Of a DNA stretch of 64,000 nucleotides, positions 12,441 through 22,321 are shown one piece after another (the stretch's first letter is position 1; each line of letters begins with the position of its first letter). Made by a program: the position numbers and the translations under genes. The stretch lies in contig LR746281.1 of NCBI GenBank assembly GCA_902729315.2, positions 2,044,501 through 2,108,500 of the forward strand. The letters run 5' to 3'. The notes beneath the pieces were generated by a model. That model was not told the DNA's origin, did not search any database, and saw nothing but the letters and a program-made list of their open reading frames with translations. Origin of the DNA: Spirodela intermedia. Its lineage: Eukaryota; Streptophyta; Magnoliopsida; Alismatales; Araceae.

Positions 12441-13389
12441 TCAGAGCTCCTGAGCATCCAGGTCAGGTTTGGACGGGTAGTCAAGGCCCTGCAGGGCTGG
12501 CATCCTTCTAAGATCTTCTTCTGAGTATTTGGGGATGAACCAGTACGCCCTATCAGTCCCAAACACCTGAATTCCAGAGGGCAAGCCCAAGGATAAGTGA
12601 AGGTTTGGCCTTGAGAACGGGCTGATCAAACTATGACGACAAAATGAAGCATGACAATGAGCAGAAAACCTATTGTAGCCTTCTGCTTGGGCCTAAGAGC
12701 AGAAAACCTTTTATGGAAGCTGAAGATGCACAAACCTGCTCAAAATTCTTCCTTCTACCAAGATCGTAGCGCCACTTTGGGGTCGTTTTCTTCTCGTACG
12801 CCTAAAATCCAACAAGAATACGAGTTTCAACGTCAGGTTACAGGCACCTTAGATGCATACGACAAGCACAATTGGATGAGCATGCTTGCCTCAATGGTCG
12901 TCGTATTGCCAGACACCAGGGAGATATGCATAATTAGAAACCCAAGGACGCTCACCGCAAAGGCCATGTTCAAGACTATAAATTCAAGAAACGACAATTA
13001 CCACATTGACAAAATTAATCCATATAAAGAATAGATTTTAAGATGCTAACCAAATGCAAGGAAAGTAGTGGCGAGTGTTCCTGGTGATCCAGGAAGCTCC
13101 CCATCATTGAAGAACCCGATGAACTGAGGTAGAAGTGACAAGGTTACCAGAGTCGTCTCAAGGAAGGTATAGAGCTGCAGAAACGGGATGGGTAGATGTC
13201 ATTCAAGTCTCTCTGAATTCTTGTAAAGAGGTTATGTCACATGGATCAAAAACTAATAACAAAAAAATGACACACGTAGAGATTTTTAAAAGGGATGCTA
13301 CAGAAGTAGAAACTGACCTGGAGACGTCTGCCAAAAAAACATGAACGTTCATATGAAAGTCAAAACCATGCCAAAGAAGAAAGTAATAC

Positions 13390-13452
<63 letters not shown>

Positions 13453-16400
13453 CTCTGTGTCTCTCGCTGAAGCCAAATAGTGAGCTAGACTAGAGACATG
13501 TTCTTTATATGGGTCAAGTCCTCTATCCTGTCTAGTATTTTAAGTAGCCTAATAATTAACACGTAACATAATCATTGGGTGGTCATGTCATTAAGCAACA
13601 AAGAATGCCTCAACTTATGTGATCTTGAGTGACTTCCGAAGCCAGATATTTATACCCCTCTGGAGGCTTTGTAGATAGTTTTTTCACCATCATGCAACTG
13701 TATTACGAATTTGGATTTTCTGTTGCGTTCCAAAACCTTAGAGACCCTATGTCGTTGTTCCATCATTAATGGATATTGTCATTTACTTTATCTGCCAATC
13801 CCTTGTTTAACAAACTAATTTCATTAAATATGTATGGTCACTCTGCAATTGATCAATTAATAGATGATATTAATTTAATTACTATTTACTAGGTAGATAG
13901 TAAAATGTCTATATCATCCCCCCTCAAACCTTCTTCCCTTGCACATCACAGACAAAATCAGCTACCGGCCCTCTGGAAGCAGTCACGGTCAAAGTGGTTC
14001 AAAGCATATTTTTACATGCTCCTGTCGAATCTATAGCCTGCAAATTGCCTTGGTGGAGCCAATTCTATCCGCTTTTGCCCATTTGAAATTGTGGGTCTGT
14101 CTCGCCCCACCATGGTTAACACCTTTAATAGTTACCAGTAGAACTCTCTCATACATTCATTCCCAGAAACGCCCATCAACAGCAGCATTAAATCAACATT
14201 GAGTGAACAATGAATATAACATCTCAACACACCAACTCTCTTCTTAATAACCAAACACTGTTCTTCCTCTCAATAGAAATCCATTTGTCAAATTGAGATA
14301 ATTCCGCTGCCGGGAAAAGGCATGAGGCAGACAAACACCAGATGAGAAGACAAAACTCCTTAATTAGGAGTGAAATGCTGACCGAATATAAGTCTAATTA
14401 CAACTCTTCATCAGAGAAATCACTCTGCACGTACTCTGTCTAGCTTCTGTGACTGCAAACGAATGGTTGAAGGATGTGTGGCCCCCCAGTGGGCACTGCC
14501 ACATGTCTGAGTTTGAAAGGGCCAAAGGAACAGATTGCTAATATATTTTTGAAACTGTGTTCCGGTGCCCAACGGCAATTTGGAGCCCTTGATACCAAAA
14601 GTTTTAAAAAGAAAGAACGAGAGGGGCAGTTCCAATGACCTAAAAAAGCCCCTTACTAGTTTGGGGCTTTTGTCTAGAACAGACTGTCAGATAAGTCATA
14701 CCACCACCATAAGCAATTGATCTCATGAGCCAATAATCAAGCTTGAAACTTGCTATCACAGGGTACAACTTTCGATCACATCAACCAATGCTCTGAGGGC
14801 AATCAATACAAAGGCCATTACCCACCTATTGTATGTGGTTTAAACCATAGGACATATATACCACTACGCTACTACACAGGGCAGACGTATGGTAGGCATT
14901 GCAAGCCATCTCCCTTCTGCAAGAGGAGGATTAAGCCAAGCGTTTAATACAACAATAATGATGTTGACCAGGATAATCCTAAGAGATCACAAATATGAGG
15001 AATGACGGAGCATTGACATCGTGATGTGAGACACATGATCTCTGTGAAAGATTCCCAGGTATAATCTCAAGTATAATGTTTTCTAAAACACCTTTTTCTA
15101 GTAAGTGGGCACCTGAAGAATGGACTTTTGGGGTCCTGACACTTCCTAGAGCAGTAATTATTAGTCAACCACCAATCCAGGAAAAAACAGAAGCTACAGA
15201 AAAGTGTTACAAAGGCAGATATTTGTTCCGAGTGTCATTGAATAAGCTTCCATGAACATAAGTTATCTGCGAATATAATACACAGAATCCCAGTTCAACC
15301 CCAGCACGACTCTGGATATGACAGCTAGAGACAGCTAGATGATTCCAAAGCCTAATTTATCAAGCATATGAGGCATATAGGATATATGAAAAGTCAACAA
15401 AATGGCCATACCAGGAAAAGAAGAAAAAACTTGTAGTTCAAAGCTCCAACACAGTTGACAACCCAGACACAATGATGGTCCATTTTCAGCACGCATCTCC
15501 CACCTAAACCAAAAAGCACATGCTCAGGATGACCGTTGATGGAGAGAAAAAGCAAAATTTACTAAAGCATATCAAAAAAGAAAATATACGATACTCACAA
15601 ACTGAACAGTGGTGACAACGAGGTGGCTTTAATTGGTTGCATTTCCTGCAGTACCTATACCTTGGATTAACTGAATCAGAAAGAGGTCCCGACTGCTGTA
15701 GAGTCAAAATCGGGCTGCCATACTCTGATTTTTTCAAGGGGATGACCTCGGCCCTCTCCTCGTCCATACTGGGCCTCCAATTCGGAGGAACAGTGCCAGG
15801 GTCAGTTAGTACAACGGAAAAGTAGCTCCACAATAGCATGATCAACTGCATAAACAGAATAATTATCTTCATCAGAAATGGCTAATGTATGGTGCAACTT
15901 AAAGAGTAGAAAATGCTTCAGGAACCTTTTCCCTGCTTATTCACCCGTAGATTAATGTAATTAGAAGGGAACATAAACAACAAGATCCTATTGTCTAGGA
16001 GGTAAGAAATTCCACCTTAAGAATTTGAAAGCTCAAAGGTCACAAACATAGAGAGGTCCCAAATAATCACAAATGAAGCGCGTGTAATTTATGGAACAAA
16101 TACATTGATCGGGATATCTCAGCCACATGAAAGCAAGGAAAAAAAATACAACCTGGCGAACTTCTCACATCTTGAAGTCTAAGCGACACAATGGCGAGCA
16201 CACCAACATAAGATCAGTGAAATAGAGGATGGAATACTAACACCGGAATAAAATTGCAATTTCCCATAACAACATCTGCATTTTGCATATGTTATTATGG
16301 CCATTTTTTGCGTATGCTATTATGGGGCATTTGCAGCTTGATATGGAAATGCCGTACCATTCATTTCCCCGAAGACAATGGAAAAACAATCGCGTATCAG

Positions 16401-16690
16401 GCCACGAATCCGAGGGATTGTATATCGATTCACCTCGCGAACAGACAAGATGATGCTGGTTTTCCGCATGAAGCAGGAAGGAAAGGAGAAGCGCGTACCA
16501 AGAAATGGAAGAGAATCACGACGGAGAGGGCAATCGCAGCCTCTTGTAGACCTCCGTTGTAAATCGTGGGACAGTAAATCGTGATTACAACGGCGTAGTA
16601 TGTGACACCGACCACACCGAGGACCAGGAGAATCATGATGGAACCCAGCCCCCGCAGGGCCGCACAGAACCTGAACACATTCCACGCCAT
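12441..16690 (-). CDS. PAT14: DHHC-type protein S-acyltransferase, PAT13/PAT14 clade
   Basis: Seven exons on the minus strand: 16690-16499, 15845-15599, 15503-15412, 13174-13051, 12975-12890, 12801-12736, 12566-12441, giving 310 residues. The enzyme transfers palmitate from its own Cys to Cys residues of target proteins at endomembranes. Two N-terminal membrane helices (about 16-38 and 52-75) precede a TDPG motif (78-81). The Cys-rich domain follows (Cys at 130, 133, 141, 144, 147, 150), then the DHHC tetrad at 155-158 with catalytic Cys158. Two more helices (about 168-195 and 214-238) are followed by TTTIE (243-247) and a C-terminal [10 protein letters not shown] segment typical of this clade. 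The start is set at MAWNVF as in the family; 15 in-frame codons lie upstream with an earlier ATG. The intron between 12889 and 12802 begins GC, not GT (GAG|GCAAGC). Intron 13175-15411 is 2.2 kb and holds a CT microsatellite. Confidence 0.93.
13395..13447. repeat. CT microsatellite in PAT14-like intron
   Basis: A run of about 26 CT units lies within the 2.2 kb intron between the DHHC exon and the following exon of the palmitoyltransferase gene. The rest of that intron (13448-15411) shows nothing coding. Confidence 0.9.
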
Positions 16691-17234
16691 CACTGTCCCC
16701 GATCTGTACATCCTTCCCCCAGCGGCGGACGGCACAACCCGACGGTCGAACCACCAGTCCCTCGCGACCGGCTATGCAGCAGAAGAACACGAGGCGAAAC
16801 AGCAACAACAAACGAATAAAGAGGTCGAATTTGTGCCCAGTTATCGTTCCTCCGCACCTGATTTCGTTGACCCACGAGCATCAAATTCTAGGGTTCTACG
16901 GCGTAGACGGAGGAAGACAGGATGTAGCAAAGGAAGGGTAACAAAACAGGGGGCGGGCGAGGAATTCCCCTCCGTCGAGGGGGGACCTGGTAAGCCCCCG
17001 CCCAGAGACCAAGAAAGAGGAACAGACCGAGGGAGGTCTACACGCAGCTCTAATTCTACTGACCAATTTACAATGAAGTACCCGTAAAAATTATAATTAA
17101 TTTTTAAAAAAACCTATTTTCCACAAAAACCTAATTCGATGAATTAAAATAAGAAAATTGATTTTAAATTTTATTATTAATAATAATAAAATATTAAATT
17201 AAAATTTTCCATATATATTTACCGTAGACCACAA

Positions 17235-17540
17235 ACATTGCCCGAACCCACCCACTGGAAATCCTGCTAAGTGGGCTCTAAATGGGACTCCTATCATTCC
17301 CTTGGCCTAGCCCATTTGCCGAAACGAGCTCATTAAAAAAACGATTTGGCCAACCCAATAATGTAGTGGGCCTATCGGGTCATAAGATTTAAGTCCCGTC
17401 TGTTGAGCTCAACTGGGCCGATAATGCTTGTTGTCCAGTCGGTCGCCGCTCAGGGGACAAATGGGCCATTTTTATAAGCCTATGCTTCATAAAAATGGTC
17501 TGAACAGGTCCGTAAAAAAAGCCCATCACCGGACGCCACA
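17235..17540 (-). promoter_or_regulatory. Probable promoter of the PAT14-like gene with many site II words
   Basis: Upstream (minus strand) of the palmitoyltransferase 5' end lies a 300-bp patch with at least eight TGGGCC/TGGGCT/GCCCA words: near 17270, 17310, 17350, 17368, 17413, 17460 and 17520. Such site II elements bind TCP factors in plants and are typical of broadly expressed genes. Orientation is inferred from the neighbouring gene. The AT-rich run 17080-17220 lies between this patch and the leader. Confidence 0.45.
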
Positions 17541-18105
17541 GATTATTCTCTATCTCCTCTCTCTTCTCTCTCCTTTCTCTTTTTACTCTGTGAACACCAC
17601 CATACTTCTGCTCAGCTTCTCTATCTACTCTTGTCTGTACTACCATTCCTCTTCTGCTCACCTTCTCTCTTTCTCTCTCTACCATCACACCTCTGTTGGC
17701 AACTTTCCCTATTTACTCCTCTCTCTACCACCACACTATTTACGTCTCGTTCTCTTTCTGCCACCAAGCTATTCTCTCTCTCTCTCTCTCTCTCTCTACA
17801 ACACTAAGTTTCTCTCACTTCTTTTCTTCCCGTTCCCCCTCTCTACCCACCCCCCTTCCTACGTTCACTTCCTCTTCTCCCTCCCCCTCTCTCTCCTCCA
17901 ACATCTCCCCTTCTCTCGTCTCTCCGTCTCTCTCTCTCTCTCTACCACAGCACTCAGTTTCTATCTCTTCTTTTCTTCCCGTCTCCCCCTCTCTACCCAC
18001 CCCCTTCCTACGTTCATTTCCTCTTTCCCTCCCTCTCTCTCTCCTCAAACATCTCCCCTTCTCTCGTCTCTCCGTCTCTCTCTCTCCACCTTCTTCTCTT
18101 TCCAA
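17540..18105. repeat. Pyrimidine-rich tract with a ~149-bp tandem duplication
   Basis: The plus strand is almost pure C/T. Two near-identical units start at about 17796 and 17945; 'cttcccg..cccctctctaccc' recurs at an offset of 149 bp, and so does 'caacatctccccttctctcg'. Shorter related words occur further left (17640-17760). The long Ser/Leu/Pro ORFs across it (17428-18180 and 17696-18157) are compositional artefacts. Confidence 0.8.
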
Positions 18106-18184
18106 GGGGCGGAGTCAACGCGGCGGCCTCTGCCAAATCTTGACCCCCCCCAGGTGACGTGGATGCCCCGAACTCATTAATAAA

Positions 18185-18575
18185 GGTAACGTCACGTGCG
18201 CGACGTGACCGCCGTCACGCGTGCATTATGACCCGGACCACCAACGGGTAGCTCTCCTGCCCTGACTAACAACAGGCCTGCGCCCCCCCTTCCTCCTACT
18301 TGCGGAGGATAAGCTCACCGTACTCGCAAATAAGGCTCGATATAGTGACCACATCCTACACTCTGCGGTGACCGTACCGCACGAGCCGGTTTTGCCTCCT
18401 GCACACGGCATATTTATTAAGCGCCACCGGGAGGATGACGAGAAGGCGTGGAATTTAATGCCCCGAAGAGGACGTCTCACACAACTGCCTCGTCCCCGAG
18501 TTTTATTATGTTTACGTCCTATTTCTCCGGGCACCAATCTGTACAAGTTATAATAAAGTCCACGTGACGTGTACA
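18185..18575. promoter_or_regulatory. GC-rich block bounded by ACGT/G-box clusters
   Basis: At 18188-18222 there are repeated GACGTG/CACGTG/GTCACG words, and at 18560-18575 a CACGTGACGTG composite. These are ABRE/G-box-type bZIP or bHLH sites. The block between them is GC-rich compared with its flanks but has no convincing protein on either strand. It lies about 1.0-1.4 kb upstream of the IRKI-like gene and about 1.5 kb upstream (minus) of the PAT14-like gene, so it may serve either. A further G-box occurs at about 19044. Confidence 0.35.
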
Positions 18576-18599
18576 TCTCGACAAATTAATTTCAAACAC

Positions 18600-19257
18600 A
18601 CATTTATCTTAATAAATTAATAAATAAATAATATGTATTTCCCGAATTATTTAAATTCGTAGAAAACAAGGGCGATTAGCATCTTGCCACAAATATTTTC
18701 GTTTACTATTATGGACTGTAGTCGTTGACCGTCACATAAATTCATGTCTCGTCGTTGTTTAACCATGTTCGGCGTTTGACTTTGAGCTCGAGTTATACGG
18801 TTTTTTTGTCGGGAATTTGTCCTTTATTGCGTTATATCAATGAATAATTGATGTAAATATATTGTCATTAAATATATTATATTCATTTTTAAATATACCA
18901 TTTGAAGTTAAAAAAATTAGGGAGTGAAGATGGGGTTAATGGCCGTTCAGCGACCAGCATTAACTTGTCAGCGGGCCCACCAATAGGAGGAAAACAGCTG
19001 CATGAGGGAAGGCCCCTCCTCCAATTGGAAGGGCCCTGCGAGACCACGTGGCATACTGCCATCACCGGGCAGTGCGTGCCTCGTTGTGTCACAATCTGGC
19101 GAGCGTAACCACAATAACTTGTATTTTGAGGGTATATATTATATTACTTTGAAGGTTGGTTTCCCCCGGGCCTTCTCTGGGGAGCATATACGTTCTAAAG
19201 CCCGAAGCCGGCCCAATTTACATTCGGGCCGGTCCGTTTCCGAAGCGCGTTTTTACA

Positions 19258-19288
<31 letters not shown>

Positions 19289-19460
19289 ATTTCTCCTCTT
19301 TCTCACTCCTCACATCTAGACTCCGACCTTTCCGTCCCTCTCCTTCTCTCCCATTTCCGGGCTTTACAAAAATGACCGGAGTCCAGGTAAAGTTGGGAAA
19401 AGCCCGGCCCGTTGGCATCCCATGCGAGGCGGCCACCACCTTTGCTCGGCCGTGAGACGA
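18600..19460. other. Intergenic DNA upstream of the IRKI-like gene
   Basis: It begins AT-rich (18580-18900), then becomes GC-rich with a CT microsatellite at 19261-19289. No protein-coding signal is recognised; short ORFs here are low complexity. It probably contains distal promoter sequence of the gene at 19627. Confidence 0.4.
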
Positions 19461-19463
19461 GGA

Positions 19464-19470
19464 TATAAAA
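19464..19470 (+). promoter_or_regulatory. Putative TATA box of the IRKI-like gene
   Basis: TATAAAA lies about 160 bp upstream of the proposed ATG at 19627 and is followed by an AT-rich leader. Position and match suggest it, but the transcription start is not known. Confidence 0.45.
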
Positions 19471-19626
19471 GAAAAACTTATCAGGGGCTTGATTTAAAAA
19501 TTTTATTGTTATTGGTATTTAGTTTAAAACAAGAAACTGGCAGGGCTAAGAAGACAATATATACGTTTTAACTCTGCACCTACCTGTCACCACAGTTTGC
19601 CGATCCGGGACTTCATTCGACCTCCC

Positions 19627-21035
19627 ATGGCGGCGGCGGCTCCTCTCCCTCTCGCTCGCCCTCCTCTCCTCAAAAGTGTGAGTATTATCATCGTTACCTC
19701 CGTGGAAAGCATGTTGAATCTGATATCCTTGCCGGGTTTGATCTCTGTGGATGATGCTCTCAGATTCCGGAGAGGGAGCAGGAGGAGGAAGACCAAGCAG
19801 AACCCACGGCGGCGCCGCCACCCCCGGCGCCGGACCCCGACGAAGCCCACCAGCCGACGCCCACCAAGAAGGTCATCCAGGAGGTCGTCTCCTACAACCG
19901 GTGCCGCCCCTTCCCACGGGAGAAGAAGATCTCCGCCGCGACGGCGGCTGGCGACGACGCTGGCGCCGCCGCCCGTGGGGGTATCTTGAAGTCCGTCTTC
20001 TCCTCCTTCACCTGGGGGAGCCCGCACTTCTCCTCCTGCTCCGCCGCCAGCTCCTACGCATCCTCCGCCAGGGAAGAGGAGTGGAAGCTCGCCGCCACCC
20101 AGCTCTCTTACAAGCTCCTCCAGGCCATCCGCAAGCGGGACGAGGCCATCTCGGAGGCCTCCCGCCTGAAGCACTCCGTCTCCGAGTTGGAGAAGAAGCT
20201 TACCAGGCTCGAAAACTACAGCCACGATCTCAAGTCCACCCTCGAACAGCACAACCACCGCCACCGCCCGCCAGTCGCCGGCCCCGCCATGAGCAAAGAG
20301 TTCCCTCTGAAGGCCTTCCTACGCGCCGTCTCCGACTCCCGCGCCGCCGTCCGCCTTCTGAGCCGCTCCCTCTCCACCCAAATCGGCCAGTCGGGGAACC
20401 GCTCCGCCGGCGGCGCCTACCTGGAAGCGCAGCTCAGCCGGGCTTTCTACGGGGACTTCGAGTCCGCCGGATTCAAGCGCGGCGGCGCCGCCCGCGTGCT
20501 CAACCCGACCCGGCGGGCGGAGGCCAACATGGTCGCCTACGAGGCCCTCCGGGAGGTCTCGTGGGAGGACGTGCTCACCCGGGGGACCAGGCACTACAGC
20601 GAGGGGTTCAGCAGGTTCTGTGACGCGAAGATGGGGGAAGTGGGCGGTGCTCTGCTCGGCGGTGGCGGTGGTAGCGGCGGCTCGTGGCCGGAACCGCTCT
20701 TGCGGGCCTTCTTCGGGGCGGCGAAGGGAGTGTGGCTGGTGCACCTGCTGGCATGGTGCAGCCACCCGCCGGTGCCCATCTTGCGCGTGGAGAAGGGAGA
20801 GCTCTTCGACGGCGAGTATATGGAGGCGCTAGCGGAGGACGGAGAAGGAGGGCGGCGGGCGGCGGCGACGGTGAGGATGATGGTGGCGCCGGGGTTCTAC
20901 GTGCGCAACGGCGCGGTCAAGTGCCAGGTGATCTGCTCCTCCGCCGGCGAGCGGAGGAAGATCGTCGGTGCCCATGCCGGCGTTGTCCTTCGCAAGAGCG
21001 AAGAGGAAACCGTTGACAGGTCCCCTAGGCGGTGA
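19627..21035 (+). CDS. IRKI: IRK-interacting-protein-like (IRKI/GIL1 family) coiled-coil protein
   Basis: Two exons are proposed: 19627-19677 (17 codons) and 19764-21035, joined by an 86-bp AT-richer intron with GTGAGT donor and CTCTCAG acceptor, phase 0; total 440 residues. The second exon's frame has a stop just before the acceptor and no early ATG, which is why an upstream exon is needed. Residues ~45-95 form a Pro/Ala-rich stretch with VVSYNRCRP. Residues ~120-178 are a coiled coil (EEEWKLAATQL to LKSTLEQ). The C-terminal half carries family blocks: FLRAVSDSRAAVRLLSRSLS, ARVLNPTRR, WPEPLLRAFFGAAKGVWLVH, RVEKGELFDGEYME and VAPGFYVRNGAVKCQV. IRKI binds the receptor-like kinase IRK; GIL1 relatives act in light and gravity responses. 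The biochemical role is unknown. It is shorter at the N-terminus than the relatives I recall. GC content is very high, with antisense shadow ORFs. Confidence 0.8.
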
Positions 21036-21860
21036 AAAATGTTGGCTGTGACGTTTTTTTTTTTTCATGTAATTTTATTTGTCCTATAATTACTGAGAAT
21101 TTCCGTGAGACAGTTGTACCAAATAATCCCCTTTTTGATATTATAAACCCTCCCCACTTTATCTATATACTCACTATATTTCATGAATTTAAAACGGCGT
21201 AAGACTATCAGTTTTATAATATTATAATAATATAATTATGCTGAATTATATAATTCATTAAATACGTTTTGCTACTACTTTTAGTAATATTATAACTAGC
21301 TAACAATGTTTTTATTATGACGGCGTTGACCACCTGATAATATAGCGCCGTCAAGCACGTCAGTCAGACTTTTTTCAATTGGATCGACCTACACTTGGGC
21401 AGTGGGTCTTGATCCATCCTTTCTCAAGTCTAATATATATTATAATATATACACGTATGCATAATATTTATATATTTATGTAATGATTTTGCGAGAAAAA
21501 TCAGCCCAACACCGTTGTGGTCGCAGCAATAATCAATTGTTGCTAATATTTCGAGATATTACGTAGATAAACCTGTTAACAAAAACGCGAACGACGTTTG
21601 AAACCTGATAATAGGGCAAAATTAGGTAGACCAAAAAAAAATCTAAATAAAATAATTGGATATGTTAGTAAATTTATTTACTTTTAGTTTTTTTTCCTAA
21701 TATGTCTTTAATTTCCCAATTTCGTCTTCTGAGTATTTTATTATATTTTTTCCCAGGTAATTTTATGCAGGGCGTTGAAAAATAATCATAAAAATAAAAT
21801 TTTATGTCGCATTTTAAAATTTACTGTCTTAAAAATATTCATGATTTGATTATATAAAAG
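21036..21860. other. AT-rich intergenic DNA
   Basis: The 3' flank of the IRKI-like gene holds a T-run at 21054-21065 and runs of A+T with no ORF. Nothing else is recognised before the site II cluster at 21880. Confidence 0.5.
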
Positions 21861-21874
21861 TGGTAAAATTATCA

Positions 21875-22130
21875 CGGTTCAATGGGCCGGGCCGGGGATC
21901 ATCGTCATGTGGGCCCGAAATCGGTAATCTGTCTGAAGGCCCAGATCCGTCTAGTCCGGTCCTATACGTGCTCCCGAGGGAGCCCCATGAAGTTTATAAA
22001 TATTTAAATACATTTATTTCACTGGTGAGATGGATTTGGATCGGCGCACGTGCGAATGACACGACCGGGGTTGGCACCGGCACTGAGAAAAGCAGGAACG
22101 GTCTCACCGTTTAGGCTTCAGCGGCTTATT
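21875..22130 (+). promoter_or_regulatory. Probable HDC1 promoter
   Basis: TGGGCC-type words occur at 21882, 21909, 21938 and 22126, together with a GGGCCGGGCCGGGG run and a CACGTGCG word at 22048. They lie immediately upstream of the CpG-rich putative leader exon of HDC1. Site II elements of this kind are common in broadly expressed plant genes. Confidence 0.45.
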
Positions 22131-22321
22131 GGGCTCCTCTGTGGTTTTCTTCCTCGGCTCTCTGCGGCTGTGTACGGGCTGCGGTTCCCCCCGAGGCGAT
22201 CCGGAGTTTAGAGCCTCCGCAGCCGCCGTCGACGGCACTTGTGCGCGCCACCGGAGTCTCGACGCCGCCCGACCGGGTCGTCGTCTTCCTTGCGTCTTTG
22301 GACGGCGCCGCTGGGGAACCG
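22130..22321 (+). other. Probable non-coding leader exon of HDC1
   Basis: A CpG-rich segment ends in the donor CCG|GTAAGG at 22321/22322. The best partner acceptor before the HDC1 start codon is CTGCAG at 25923-25928, giving a leader intron of about 3.6 kb (22322-25928) and a second leader piece, 25929-26023. The exon's 5' limit is not defined. The 75-codon ORF inside it matches nothing known. Confidence 0.5.

Noticed and set aside
15504-15598. In-frame extension of the DHHC gene past 15599
   Set aside because: The Cys-rich motif would be lost; the GTGAGT donor at 15598 and the acceptor before 15503 restore [15 protein letters not shown].
16602-17087. 161-codon plus-strand ORF
   Set aside because: It is antisense to the first exon and leader of the PAT14-like gene, with low-complexity Arg/Gln content.
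17428-18180. 250- and 153-codon plus-strand ORFs
   Set aside because: The translation is Ser/Leu/Pro/Tyr repeat produced by CT-rich DNA; there is no start context, domain or splice support.
19587-20623. Minus-strand 225-codon and plus-strand 290-codon ORFs over the IRKI-like gene
   Set aside because: They are Gly/Arg/Pro-rich shadows of the GC-rich coding exon; the IRKI family blocks fix the real frame.
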